DNA of 50,354 nt from CAIQJJ01 sp964606085 (GCA_964606085.1 CAZSFD010000033.1:1-50354); one strand, 5' to 3'; positions 33,978-43,005 are shown, numbered from the stretch's first letter. The notes: generated from the letters alone by a model not told the origin. Program-made: numbers and translations.

Positions 33978-36188
33978 ATGACTCTCGAACGCGGGTATCT
34001 CCTCAATAAACGTTATCGCATCGTCGAAATCCTGGGTCAGGGAGGGATGGCGGCGGTCTATCGCGCAGTGGATGAAAACCTGGGCGTAGATGTGGCCGTC
34101 AAGGAAAATCTCTTTACCACAGAAGAGTACGCGCGCCAATTTCGCCTGGAAGCCGTTATTCTGGCCAGCCTGCGCCACCCCAATCTGCCCCGCGTGACCG
34201 ATCACTTCGTGATCGATCAGCAGGGTCAATACCTGGTGATGGACTACATCGAAGGGGAAGACCTGCGCCAGCGCATGGATCGGCTGGGGCCTTTGCCCGA
34301 AGATGAAGTGATCATCCTCGGCGCGGCGATTTGCGATGCCATGAGCTACTTGCACTCCCGCAAGCCCCCCGTGTTGCATCGCGACATCAAACCTGGCAAT
34401 GTCAAAATTACCCCTTATGGTCAAATTTTCTTGGTAGATTTTGGCCTGGCGAAAGTGGTGCATGGCAGCCAGGTGACCACCACTGGCGCGCGCGCCATGA
34501 CCCCTGGCTATTCGCCGCCCGAACAATACGGCACGGCGCATACCGATGCCCGTACCGATATTTACTCCCTCGGCGCCACCCTGTACTCTGCCCTGACCGA
34601 TGCTCTGCCCGAAGATGGCCTGGCGCGCGCCATGGATCAGACTGACCTGACCCCCATTCGCAAACATAGCCCCAAGGTGGCCCGGCGTTTAGCCAGTGTG
34701 ATCGAAAAATCGCTCGAGGTCAAACCCGATAACCGCTATCAAACGGCTGAAGAACTCAAAGAAGACCTGCTCAATTCAAAAAACAGCACTCGGCGGCGTT
34801 CTGATCTCAACATCACTCCCCCGCCGCCCCAGGAAAACCGCACGACCGCTGGTGAGGAGGGCGATTCGCCTGATGGGGGTGTTTCTGCAAAAACGGATGG
34901 CAATGGTGATAGCTCACCCATCAATGTGGCCCTCTCAACCATGCCTGCCGGGAGACCGTTCGAACACCCCTATCAATCGCCGCGCAAAAAACGCAAAAGC
35001 CGTGCCGGATTATGGTTACTGTTGATATTGTTGGTTACTTTGATCGGCGGTACGCTCTACACTTACTTGAATCCCTCGTGGCCCAATCAGGTCATCGCGC
35101 TCATCCAGCCAACGGCTACGGCCACACAGCAACTTATTGCGCCCACCGAAACGCTAACCGCCACGCCAACGCCAGTTCCCACCCTGACAGAAACTTCCAC
35201 GCCTGAACCGCCAACGGCTACATCAACGGTGACGGATACCCCCACCAGCACACCCACTTTGCAGCCAACGGCAACCCCAACGCCCGAAGATACGGCCACA
35301 CCAACAACCATCCCCACTCCCCTGGGAGGCGCTGGACAAATCGCCTTTGCCTCTGACCGTGGCGAAGATGGCGTTCCCGATATTTGGCTGATGGATACCA
35401 ATGGGAATATCTTGCGCCAGTTGACCGATATCCCGGAAGGCGCCTGTCAGCCATCCTGGTCGCCTGATGGACGTCGGCTGGTGTTTATTTCGCCCTGTCA
35501 GAAAAATCAAACCGAATACACCAATTCGAGTCTCTTCATTCTGGAAGTCGAAACCCCAGACGCAGCCATCATCCCGCTTCCTAACTTGCCCGGCGGTGAT
35601 TACGAGCCAGCCTGGTCACCTGATGGACGCTATATTGCTTTTACTTCAAAGCGAGACCTTATCCCGCAACTTTATCTCTATGATCTTCAGCGTGGTGTAA
35701 CCAGATCTTTGTTCGATCCTGAAGGGAAGTACAATTCCCAGCCAGCCTGGTCGCCAGATAGCCAGAAGCTAGTTTTTGTCAGAGAAAACTCGCAGTTGTG
35801 GACCATGGAGGCCGATGGTGATAAACGCCGCCGCTTATCCATTGGTACTAACCTGCAGCATGTTCAACCCAGTTGGTCGCCCGATGGAAAAGCTATGGTA
35901 TGCACCCAACGCCCCCCGGATACCGCCGGCTCATTGTGGCTGGCAACCGTTCGCTATGAAGAAGGTACCGAACAAATTCCCGTTGCCATTATTGACCGGC
36001 CGACGATGCCCATGGCTGAACCGAAATACTCGCCAGATGGATTCTGGATCGTTTTTCGCGGCACCCCCGATGGTGGCAAACAGCAAATTTTCATCATGAC
36101 CCCCAATGGTGTTAATGTCACCCAACTGACCAATGACACGTACAACAATTTTGATCCCGCCTGGCGGCCTATTGTGCTTATCCCGTGA
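33978..36188 (+). CDS. transmembrane Ser/Thr kinase with TolB-like propeller
   Basis: 736 residues. The kinase domain (1-270) has the Gly loop GQGGMAAVY, Lys42, HRDIKPGN (134-141) and DFG (154-156). A charged juxtamembrane part precedes one helix (about 344-362), a Thr/Pro linker (378-448) and an extracellular beta-propeller of PD40-type repeats with WSPDG motifs (453-736). Hanks-type kinases of this layout sense an external ligand and phosphorylate cytoplasmic proteins. The coiled-coil/zinc-ribbon gene upstream is the obvious candidate partner. Confidence 0.94.
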   Translation: MTLERGYLLNKRYRIVEILGQGGMAAVYRAVDENLGVDVAVKENLFTTEEYARQFRLEAVILASLRHPNLPRVTDHFVIDQQGQYLVMDYIEGEDLRQRMDRLGPLPEDEVIILGAAICDAMSYLHSRKPPVLHRDIKPGNVKITPYGQIFLVDFGLAKVVHGSQVTTTGARAMTPGYSPPEQYGTAHTDARTDIYSLGATLYSALTDALPEDGLARAMDQTDLTPIRKHSPKVARRLASVIEKSLEVKPDNRYQTAEELKEDLLNSKNSTRRRSDLNITPPPPQENRTTAGEEGDSPDGGVSAKTDGNGDSSPINVALSTMPAGRPFEHPYQSPRKKRKSRAGLWLLLILLVTLIGGTLYTYLNPSWPNQVIALIQPTATATQQLIAPTETLTATPTPVPTLTETSTPEPPTATSTVTDTPTSTPTLQPTATPTPEDTATPTTIPTPLGGAGQIAFASDRGEDGVPDIWLMDTNGNILRQLTDIPEGACQPSWSPDGRRLVFISPCQKNQTEYTNSSLFILEVETPDAAIIPLPNLPGGDYEPAWSPDGRYIAFTSKRDLIPQLYLYDLQRGVTRSLFDPEGKYNSQPAWSPDSQKLVFVRENSQLWTMEADGDKRRRLSIGTNLQHVQPSWSPDGKAMVCTQRPPDTAGSLWLATVRYEEGTEQIPVAIIDRPTMPMAEPKYSPDGFWIVFRGTPDGGKQQIFIMTPNGVNVTQLTNDTYNNFDPAWRPIVLIP

Positions 36189-36204
36189 ACCAGATTTTTC
36201 TCTC

Positions 36205-36247
36205 CAATAAAAAGCCGCCGTTGCATCACAACGGCGGCTTTTTATTG
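36205..36247. terminator. bidirectional terminator between kinase and exporter genes
   Basis: Perfect 18-bp inverted repeat (36205-36222 with 36230-36247), 7-nt loop, with A/T tracts at both ends. Confidence 0.92.
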
Positions 36248-36253
36248 GGTTGA

Positions 36254-37462
36254 TTAATGCTGCGTTTCAAAACGGAAACGCCAGGCAGCTATCAGCAGGA
36301 ATGTGATTGCATACCCCACCAGCGCCAGCGCTGGCAGCCACGCAGATTCCAGGCCAAAACCGCGCACGGTGATGTTCTTGAAACCATCCATGGCCCAGGC
36401 CACCGGCGAGGCGTGACCGACGGCCTGAAACACCGGGCCGGTGAATTCCAGCGGCATCCAGGCCCCACCCAGGCCGGAGAAAATGAACATGGGAATGAGC
36501 GAAAACGCCACGGCCTGCTCTTCGCTTTTCGCCAATACGCCGATCAGCAGCCCCAGGGCCGAGATGCACAGGGCGGTGGTAAAGGCAATTAGCAGCGTTG
36601 CCAACGGTTGGCTGAGATAGTTGACCTGCAAGAAGAGCTGTCCAAAAGTCAGCAGCACGATGAATTGGGCGAAAATCAGCACGAAAATCGCCAGGTAATG
36701 CCCCAGCAAGATTTGCGCCTGTTTGACCGATGTGGTGAGCATACGCGGCAGGCAGCGATTTTTACGTTCGGCCACCAGCACCTGCGCGGCGGTGAGCAGC
36801 CCGGCGATGGCAAACTGGATCATCATGCCGGGGGCGGTGTGGGTGAAACCGGCCATCGGGTTGGCGGGGGCTTCTTCTTCGGTAGCGATAGCCCCGGTTT
36901 CGCGGATGCGCAGGCGCACCGGTGGGTTTTGCCAGGCGGCCAAGGTCTCGGCGAAGGCGGTGTCGAATTGGGCCGGGTTGTTGGCGGTGACGATGCGGGC
37001 GGCGTGGGTGGCGTTGAGAATGCGCTTGAGGGCGGCGGCAACCTCGGCCTGGACGGTGAGGGTGGCGGTGTTGGAATTTTGCGTGAAGATGATCAGTTTT
37101 TCGGCCTTGCCAGCCAGCGCGCTTTCGCCATAACCCGCCGGGACGATGACGGCAGCAGCCAGGTTGCCTTTGGCGACGGCGGTCTGTAAATCGGCGGGGG
37201 TTTTCTCAGCATCGCTGACGAGGGCAATCACGGATGATTCTTGCAGCAAACTGGTCAATTCATAGCTGAGTGTGCTGCCATCCTGGTCGAGATAGCCCAC
37301 CGGCGGGCGGGGGTCGCTCTCGGCGCTGTTGTTCGAGCCGCCAAAAGCAAAACCGAAGAGCAGGGTGAACCCAATCGGCATGATCAGCAAAAACATGAAG
37401 ACTTTGCGGTCGCGCAGGATTTGGGTGAGGTCTTTGAGGGTGATGTCGAGGAGGTGAGTCAT
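36254..37462 (-). CDS. ABC-2 type exporter permease (second)
   Basis: 402 residues. One N-terminal membrane helix (FMFLLIMPIGFTLLFGF), a large extracytoplasmic domain (about 45-225) and five C-terminal helices including FSLIPMFIFSGLGGAWMPLEF, the layout of ABC-2/NatB-type permeases. ATG 37462 begins MTHLLDITLKDLTQILRDRK and follows GGAG. Third gene of a three-gene exporter; with the first permease it probably forms a heterodimer. Confidence 0.9.
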   Translation of the reverse strand: MTHLLDITLKDLTQILRDRKVFMFLLIMPIGFTLLFGFAFGGSNNSAESDPRPPVGYLDQDGSTLSYELTSLLQESSVIALVSDAEKTPADLQTAVAKGNLAAAVIVPAGYGESALAGKAEKLIIFTQNSNTATLTVQAEVAAALKRILNATHAARIVTANNPAQFDTAFAETLAAWQNPPVRLRIRETGAIATEEEAPANPMAGFTHTAPGMMIQFAIAGLLTAAQVLVAERKNRCLPRMLTTSVKQAQILLGHYLAIFVLIFAQFIVLLTFGQLFLQVNYLSQPLATLLIAFTTALCISALGLLIGVLAKSEEQAVAFSLIPMFIFSGLGGAWMPLEFTGPVFQAVGHASPVAWAMDGFKNITVRGFGLESAWLPALALVGYAITFLLIAAWRFRFETQH

Positions 37463-37479
37463 GGGGAATGCTCCGTGAT

Positions 37480-37527
37480 ACATGATGGGTGATGGGTGAA
37501 GATTCACGTTTCACCCATCACGTTTCA
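37480..37527. repeat. iterated-word palindrome between exporter permease genes
   Basis: Perfect 11-bp core arms (37490-37500 and 37510-37520) around a 9-nt loop. The left side repeats 'GATGGGTGA' and the right side its complement. Confidence 0.7.
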
Positions 37528-37530
37528 TTG

Positions 37531-38823
37531 TCAGGCGTAGCGTTTCTGAAAGCGCCACACGCCAATGGTGAAGAAGATGGCGCTGCCAATAAGCATGAGG
37601 GCGAAGTAAGGCAGGATTTCTGCCGCCGTGGCGCCGTTCATGGTCTGGATCAGGCCGCGTTCCACCCAGCCTTGCGGCATGAGCAGGGGGATGTTGCCGA
37701 AGCGGCTGGTGCCACCGGGGTTGCCGGTGAACACGTCAATCATGCCGATCATGCCCGTGACGGTGAGAAAGCCGCCAAAGACCACGCCGCTCTGCCTGGT
37801 GCTTTTGAGCAGCGAGTTGATCAGGATGCCAAAGCTGGAGGCGGTGATCACCAGCCCGGCCACGACCAGCGCCAGGGGCAGCAACGCGCCCCATTCGATC
37901 TGGAAGATCAGGCGGCCAGCAGTGATCAGCACCACCACCTGCACGATGACGGTCATCGCCACGCTCAGGAACTTGCCAGCCAAAATGGTGGCCTGCGTGG
38001 CGGGCGTGGTGAACAGGCGTTTGAGCGTGCCTTGTTCATCTTCCCGCAAGATCGACTCTGCCGTGGATGCGCCGGTGAAGAAGGCGTAGAAGATCATCAT
38101 GCCAGCCATGATGCCGCCGATCATGGTGGCCATCAGGTTCTTGGGTTGCTCCGTACCTGTGGACTGTACGTCGAGCAGCACCGAGGCGGCGTCGCTTTCG
38201 GCGATCAGCGAGGCGGCCAGGTAATCGTTGACGATCTGGCCCACCTGGGAGTAGTCTATCTCGCCCGATTCGGCGCGTTGGAGGGCGGCGTTGACGGCGA
38301 TCTTGACGCCCGAAAAACCATCCACGAACTGTGTCAGCACCGATTCGACAATGGCCGGGCCGATAGTGAGCGTGGGGTCTTCGTAGAGTTCGATTTCGGT
38401 CGTGCCATTCACATCGGCGTAAGAGGTTGAAAAGTCGGCGGGCAGGATGATGGCGACGCCGGCTTCCTGGCGGTCTACCATGCCGCGGGCGGTGGCAGCA
38501 TCCTCGGCCAGGGTCACGTCGAGCAGGTCTCGGAAGTTTTCGCCTTGCAGCGAGGCCACCACCATCTCGCCAAGCGTGTCGCCTTGCAGGTCGGCGGGCA
38601 TATTGGCCATGCCGCTCTGAAACGCTTCGCCGCCTTCATCAAAATTGACGATGACGACTTTGGTGTGCGGCAGGTCGAAACCGCCGTCGTTGTCGGTGAT
38701 GTTGCCAAACATGAAATAAAACATACCCGTCACCAACAGGGGAATGGCAAACATGAAGATCAGGGCAAACGTGCTGCGGAAGGATTGGGTCATATCTTTG
38801 AGGGCGATGTCGAGGATTTTCAT
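37531..38823 (-). CDS. ABC-2 type exporter permease (first)
   Basis: 430 residues with the same layout as its neighbour: N-terminal helix (FALIFMFAIPLLVTGMFYFMFG), an extracytoplasmic domain, then about five helices (FFTGASTAESILREDEQGTL is the loop before the second). ATG 38823 begins MKILDIALKDMTQSFRS; GGAG lies about 9 nt upstream. The matching LDIxLKD N-termini of the two permeases indicate an old duplication. Confidence 0.9.
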   Translation of the reverse strand: MKILDIALKDMTQSFRSTFALIFMFAIPLLVTGMFYFMFGNITDNDGGFDLPHTKVVIVNFDEGGEAFQSGMANMPADLQGDTLGEMVVASLQGENFRDLLDVTLAEDAATARGMVDRQEAGVAIILPADFSTSYADVNGTTEIELYEDPTLTIGPAIVESVLTQFVDGFSGVKIAVNAALQRAESGEIDYSQVGQIVNDYLAASLIAESDAASVLLDVQSTGTEQPKNLMATMIGGIMAGMMIFYAFFTGASTAESILREDEQGTLKRLFTTPATQATILAGKFLSVAMTVIVQVVVLITAGRLIFQIEWGALLPLALVVAGLVITASSFGILINSLLKSTRQSGVVFGGFLTVTGMIGMIDVFTGNPGGTSRFGNIPLLMPQGWVERGLIQTMNGATAAEILPYFALMLIGSAIFFTIGVWRFQKRYA

Positions 38824-38836
38824 AGGAGTTCTCCAG

Positions 38837-38873
38837 CGGAACACGAAACAAGTAGAACGTACTGCGTGTTCCG
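38837..38873. repeat. palindrome between ABC ATPase and permease genes
   Basis: Arms CGGAACACG (38837-38845) and CGTGTTCCG (38865-38873) with inner AGTA/TACT pairing. It lacks a U-tract, so it is not a clear terminator. Confidence 0.65.
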
Positions 38874-38881
38874 TACGATTT

Positions 38882-39823
38882 TTAGTCTCGGAGTGCCCGG
38901 CCGGTGAGATGCAAAAACACCGCTTCGAGGTTGGGTTCTTGAATATCTACCGAGGTGATGCGCACGCCCTGGGTCGAGGCGGCCTCGAAGAGACGCGGCA
39001 GCACTTCGTTCGAGTCGCTTACCAGCAGGGTCAGCGTGCCATTTTCGGCGGTGACCTTGTCCACGCCGGGCACGGCCTGCCAGGCATCGAGAATGCGGGC
39101 GCTCTCGGCGTTGATGGTGACGGTGATGCGATCCATCTGGCCGATCAGCTTGAGCAGTTCGGCGTGCGTGCCGCTGGCGATGATCTGGCCGTGATCCATG
39201 ATGGCGATGTGGTCGGAGAGTTCGGCGGCTTCTTCCATGTAGTGGGTGGTGTACAGCACGGTGGTGCCCTGGGCCTTGAGCGCCAGCACCCCGTCGAGAA
39301 TGCTGCGGCGGCTTTGCGGGTCAATGCCCACGGTGGGTTCGTCCATATAGATGACCTTCGGTTTGTGCAGCAGCGCCACGCCGATGTTTACGCGCCGCTT
39401 CATGCCGCCGGAGTATTTGCCCACGCGGTCGTTGGCGCGGTCGGTCAGGCCGATCAGGTCGAGCACTTCAGCCACGCGTGTTTTCAAAGCAGCGCCGCGC
39501 AGGTTGTACATCTTGCCCCAAAAGGTCAGGTTTTCACGCGCCGAAAGGTCTTCATAGAGCGCAATATCCTGCGGCACCACGCCCAGCACGGCTTTGGCGG
39601 CTTGGGATGATCCGTTCTTGAGCGGATGCCCGGCGATGCTGATCTCGCCGCCATCGGTAGCCAGCAGGCCCGAAAGCATGGCGATGGTGGTGGTTTTGCC
39701 GGCCCCGTTTGGCCCAAGCAGGCTGAAGATTTCGCCCGGTTGGGCCGCGAAGCTGACATCGTTGACGGCTTGCAGGCTGCCAAAAGATTTTTTCAGATGT
39801 TGAACTTGAATGGCGGGAAGCAT
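38882..39823 (-). CDS. ABC transporter ATP-binding protein
   Basis: 313 residues, the ATPase of the three-gene exporter. Walker A is LLGPNGAGKTTT, the Q loop VVPQDIALYEDLSARENL, the signature YSGGMKRRVNI, Walker B VIYMDEPTVGIDPQ and the switch His TTHYMEEA. The C-terminal extension (about 220-313) is typical of drug or antibiotic exporters. ATG 39823 follows AAGGAAAAA. Substrate unknown. Confidence 0.95.
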   Translation of the reverse strand: MLPAIQVQHLKKSFGSLQAVNDVSFAAQPGEIFSLLGPNGAGKTTTIAMLSGLLATDGGEISIAGHPLKNGSSQAAKAVLGVVPQDIALYEDLSARENLTFWGKMYNLRGAALKTRVAEVLDLIGLTDRANDRVGKYSGGMKRRVNIGVALLHKPKVIYMDEPTVGIDPQSRRSILDGVLALKAQGTTVLYTTHYMEEAAELSDHIAIMDHGQIIASGTHAELLKLIGQMDRITVTINAESARILDAWQAVPGVDKVTAENGTLTLLVSDSNEVLPRLFEAASTQGVRITSVDIQEPNLEAVFLHLTGRALRD

Positions 39824-39843
39824 AATCTTTTTTTCCTTCAAAA

Positions 39844-39909
39844 AACAGGATGTACAGGATATACAGGATGATGTTGGATTTTTATCCTGCCCATCCTGTA
39901 CATCCTGTT
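39844..39909. repeat. iterated-word palindrome upstream of the exporter operon
   Basis: Perfect 17-bp arms (39844-39860 and 39893-39909), with a further inner pairing. The left side has three copies of ACAGGAT and the right side three of ATCCTG. It lies between divergent genes. Confidence 0.8.
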
Positions 39910-40038
39910 AATTTCTGCCCAAAGTTTAGCAAAATTTGGGGGTTTCACCATTGGGCGAGCGGATAGTTCGAGCCTGTACTTTCGTACACTGTCCGTTTGC
40001 GCGGTAGCAAGGCCAATGGCAAAACGAGCGGTCTGGTT

Positions 40039-40044
40039 TACAAT
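40039..40044 (+). promoter_or_regulatory. -10 hexamer directly before an ATG
   Basis: TACAAT ends six bases before ATG 40051. No Shine-Dalgarno is seen, so a leaderless message is predicted for the sensor kinase. Confidence 0.5.
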
Positions 40045-40050
40045 TTATTT

Positions 40051-41244
40051 ATGACAAAACCCACCACATCCTTTGACCCCGATCGCGAAACCCGCCCCTT
40101 CTTCTGGTTTATGACACTGGTTTTGGCCGTGATGTATGTCATTGTGCTGATTGACCAGCCGGATATTCGCCAGCCCGTGCCATTGGCGCTGTTTAGCGTG
40201 CTGCTGATCGTTCACATCATTCTGCATTGGACGCTACGCGTGATCGCCGGGCGGCCCGGTTGGACACTGCCCTACCTGCTGATCCAGGGGGCGTTGGCGT
40301 GTGCAATCACCCTGCTTGCCAACAATATCGGCATGATGTTTGGCCTGTTTATGACCCTGGTCGGCGAAGCGATTGGCGTCTACGGCATCACCCGCCGCGG
40401 GATTGTCGCGGCGGCCTTTTACCTGAGCATTTCGCTGGTCAATTATGTGTTGATCTTGGGAATGAGTCAGATGCTTTGGTGGCTGCTGGGGGTTGGGCCC
40501 ACGGTGCTATTCGTGGTGATCTATGTCGAACTGTACAGCCGTCAGATGAATGCCAACATTCGCGCCCAGGAATTATTGCTCGAACTGCAAGCCGCCAACG
40601 AACAACTCACCACCTACGCCAACCAGGTCGAAGACCTGACCATCGCCAACGAACGCCAGCGCATGGCGCGTGAACTGCACGACACGCTCTCGCAGGGCCT
40701 GGCGGGGCTGATCTTGCAGCTCGAAGCCGTAGATGCCCACCTGACGGGCAGCCGCCCCGAAAAAGCCCAGGCCATCGTCAAACAGACGATGGAACGCGCC
40801 CGCGGCGTGCTGGCCGAGGCCCGCCAGGCCATAGACAACCTGCGCCGCGCCGCGCCCGGCGACCTCGAAGCCGCCCTGCGCCACGAGGCCGCCCGCTTCA
40901 CCGAAGCCACCGGCATCCCCTGTGACGTGACCATCTCCGCGCCAGCCACGCTCCCTGCCAACCTGTGCGAGCCGCTCCAGCGCATCACCGCCGAGGCGCT
41001 TACCAACATCGCCCGCCACGCCCAGGCCAGCCAGGCCAGCTTACGCCTGACCGCCGATGCTGACTCCTTGCGCCTGGAAATCTGTGACGACGGCCGCGGC
41101 TTCGACCCCGCATCCGTGCTGCCGGGGCATTATGGGCTGGTGGGGATGAGCGAGCGAGCGCGGCTGGCAGGTGGCAACCTCGCCATCAAAAGCACAACGG
41201 AGAATGGAACGTGTATTACAATCACAATCCCGGTTGAAAGTTGA
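40051..41244 (+). CDS. NarL-type sensor histidine kinase (HisKA_3), membrane
   Basis: 397 residues. Five or six membrane helices (residues 20-165) form the sensor. A coiled-coil leads to the HisKA_3 motif RQRMARELHDTLSQGLAGL with the phosphorylated His. The ATPase domain shows EALTNIARHAQAS, CDDGRGFDP and GHYGLVGMSERARLAGG. Kinases of this class pair with LuxR/NarL-type regulators; none is adjacent, so it is an orphan here. It might respond to the exporter's substrate, since the divergent operon encodes an ABC-2 exporter. Confidence 0.93.
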   Translation: MTKPTTSFDPDRETRPFFWFMTLVLAVMYVIVLIDQPDIRQPVPLALFSVLLIVHIILHWTLRVIAGRPGWTLPYLLIQGALACAITLLANNIGMMFGLFMTLVGEAIGVYGITRRGIVAAAFYLSISLVNYVLILGMSQMLWWLLGVGPTVLFVVIYVELYSRQMNANIRAQELLLELQAANEQLTTYANQVEDLTIANERQRMARELHDTLSQGLAGLILQLEAVDAHLTGSRPEKAQAIVKQTMERARGVLAEARQAIDNLRRAAPGDLEAALRHEAARFTEATGIPCDVTISAPATLPANLCEPLQRITAEALTNIARHAQASQASLRLTADADSLRLEICDDGRGFDPASVLPGHYGLVGMSERARLAGGNLAIKSTTENGTCITITIPVES

Positions 41245-41430
41245 AGGTTGGGTAACATCTCAATAAACTGGGGAGGTGCAACGCACTTGGGTATCAAACG
41301 AGTAATTTTCGGGCCAAAACCAAGTGCGTTGCACCCTGCCCCGTTTTATTGAAAAGATACAAGGTTGGCAGGTTGCAGGTCAAAAGTCAACCCAACCTTC
41401 GACCTGCAACTTTCAACCTTCAACTTTCGA
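41236..41430. repeat. nested palindromes filling the gap before dus
   Basis: Three inverted repeats are nested or adjacent. Outer perfect 15-bp arms lie at 41236-41250 and 41414-41428 (word TTGAAAG/TTGAAGG). A 31/33-nt near-perfect pair lies at 41260-41290 and 41320-41352, with core GTGCAACGCACTTGG. A 10-bp pair lies at 41372-41381 and 41401-41410. The outer copy begins within the kinase stop region and ends one base before the dus ATG. Confidence 0.8.
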
Positions 41431-41431
41431 C

Positions 41432-42391
41432 ATGCCCCCTGCTCCCATGCTCCTCCTCTCCCCCATGGACGGCTACTCCGGCCTGCCCTTCCGCTCCATC
41501 TGTCGCGAGTTGGGCTCGGCCATGAGTTACACCGAATTCATCAACGCCCTCGACATTCTGCAGGGCCATCCCTACATCCACGAAAAGATGGTCTACCTGC
41601 CCGCCGAGCGCCCGGTGGTCTACCAGCTTTTCGACAACGACGCCGACCGCCTGCTCGAAGCCGCCCTGCGTTTGCTGCCACCCGGCGAGGCTGCTTACCC
41701 CGGCGCGCAGATCGGCCAGCCCGACATCCTTGACATCAACCTCGGCTGTTCGGCCAAGAACGTCTCAGGCCGCGGGGCGGGGGCGGGTTTGCTCAAAACG
41801 CCCGCCAAGATCGCCGAAATCTTCCAAAAGCTAACCAAAGCACTGCCCGTGCCGGTGACGGCCAAAATCCGCCTGGGATGGGATGACGCCAGCCGCAACT
41901 ATCTTGAAGTGGCGAAAATTCTCGAAGAGAACGGCGCGGCGGCCATCGCCGTCCACGGGCGCACCCGGCAGCAGGGCTACCGCGGCGAGGCCGATTGGGA
42001 CGCCATCGCCGAAGTCCGCCAGGCCGTGCGCATCCCCGTCTACGCCAATGGCGATGTGCGCTGCGTGGCCGACATTGACCGTCTGCAAGCGCACACCGGC
42101 TGCCCTGGCATCCTGATCGGCCGCGCCGCCATCGGCAACCCGTGGATTTTCGCCCGTCTCGACCGCCAAAACGTCCCACCCGAACAGGTGCGCACCACCC
42201 TCCACACCCACCTCGACCGGATGCTTATTTTTCATGGCGAACGCGGCCTGGTGCTCTTCCGCAAGCACGCCGAACGCTATTTACGCCCCTACAATCTCCC
42301 GCCCGATTTGCGCCAGAAACTGCTCACCACGCCGTCCATCGAAGAATTTCGCCAGATGGTTGACGAGGTTATAATGAACGTGTCTACGTAA
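41432..42391 (+). CDS. dus: tRNA-dihydrouridine synthase
   Basis: 319 residues of FMN-dependent TIM barrel. LLLSPMDGYSGLPFRSI is the family N-terminus, DINLGCSAKN holds the catalytic Cys (GCS where most have GCP), and AAIAVHGRTRQQGYRGEADW and ILIGRAAIGNPWIF form the FMN site. Reduces uridines in the tRNA D-loop. Start ATG 41432 (or ATG 41447) has no Shine-Dalgarno; it abuts a palindrome. Confidence 0.93.
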   Translation: MPPAPMLLLSPMDGYSGLPFRSICRELGSAMSYTEFINALDILQGHPYIHEKMVYLPAERPVVYQLFDNDADRLLEAALRLLPPGEAAYPGAQIGQPDILDINLGCSAKNVSGRGAGAGLLKTPAKIAEIFQKLTKALPVPVTAKIRLGWDDASRNYLEVAKILEENGAAAIAVHGRTRQQGYRGEADWDAIAEVRQAVRIPVYANGDVRCVADIDRLQAHTGCPGILIGRAAIGNPWIFARLDRQNVPPEQVRTTLHTHLDRMLIFHGERGLVLFRKHAERYLRPYNLPPDLRQKLLTTPSIEEFRQMVDEVIMNVST

Positions 42392-42449
42392 TCCGGTGTC
42401 ACGTATAACGTATCAGCATTCACCTTGTCACCCCTTCACCAGTTCCCCC

Positions 42450-42956
42450 ATGCCTAATCTTCTCTCGCTTCCATCCATCCTTCGTCTGCGCCGCATCCAC
42501 GGCCTCGAACATGCCACGATCAACCTGCTCGTCCAGCGCATCCAGGGCGTCAGCCTGGCCGGTCACTCCGACCCGGGCGGCTTTTGGCTGCTCGGCGATG
42601 TGCCCACCGGTTCGATACAATCAGCCGTGGATGACGCCCTCGTCCGCATGAAGCAGGGCCAGCGCCAACTGGCGATTGCCCCCTTCTGCGGCACCAACAT
42701 GGTCGCCATCGGCACGCTGACCGGTCTGGCGGGCGTCCTCGTCATGTGGGATAGCCCCCGCCGCCTGCGCGACAAACTCGACCGCATCCCGCTGGTCATC
42801 CTGCTCACCACGCTCGCCGCCATTGCCGCCCTGCCTCTCGGAACGCTCATGCAGCAATACGTCACCACATCCGGTGAGCCAGGCGATCTCGCTGTGGCCT
42901 CCATCACCCGCAGCGACCAAAACTGCGTCGTCTCGCACCGCGTGAATATCAAATAA
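42450..42956 (+). CDS. DUF6391 family membrane protein
   Basis: 168 residues beginning RRIHGLEHATINLL, then GHSDPGGFWLLGDV and LAIAPFCGTNMVA, the conserved blocks of DUF6391. One or two membrane helices follow (TLTGLAGVLVM and IPLVILLTTLAAIAALPLG). Known mainly from cyanobacteria and Chloroflexota; biochemical role not known to me. ATG 42450 fits the family N-terminus. Probably co-transcribed with dus and holA. Confidence 0.85.
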   Translation: MPNLLSLPSILRLRRIHGLEHATINLLVQRIQGVSLAGHSDPGGFWLLGDVPTGSIQSAVDDALVRMKQGQRQLAIAPFCGTNMVAIGTLTGLAGVLVMWDSPRRLRDKLDRIPLVILLTTLAAIAALPLGTLMQQYVTTSGEPGDLAVASITRSDQNCVVSHRVNIK

Positions 42957-42984
42957 CGAATAACGAAATTCGTTATTCGTTATT
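42952..42984. repeat. iterated-word palindrome between DUF6391 and holA genes
   Basis: Perfect 16-bp arms around a single central base (42968). Each arm is two copies of AATAACG or its complement. It overlaps the stop codon of the upstream gene. Confidence 0.85.
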
Positions 42985-43005
42985 CGAGCATGCCGAGTAC
43001 ACGCT

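Noticed and set aside
33474..34667. A 397-codon minus-strand frame opposite the kinase and coiled-coil genes
   Set aside because: It overlaps two well-supported genes, with no recognisable motif; an antisense shadow.
35100..35335. Tandem-repeat-like DNA with ACxCCxACx periodicity
   Set aside because: It encodes the Thr/Pro linker of the kinase; the repetition is explained by protein composition, not by a CRISPR or satellite array.
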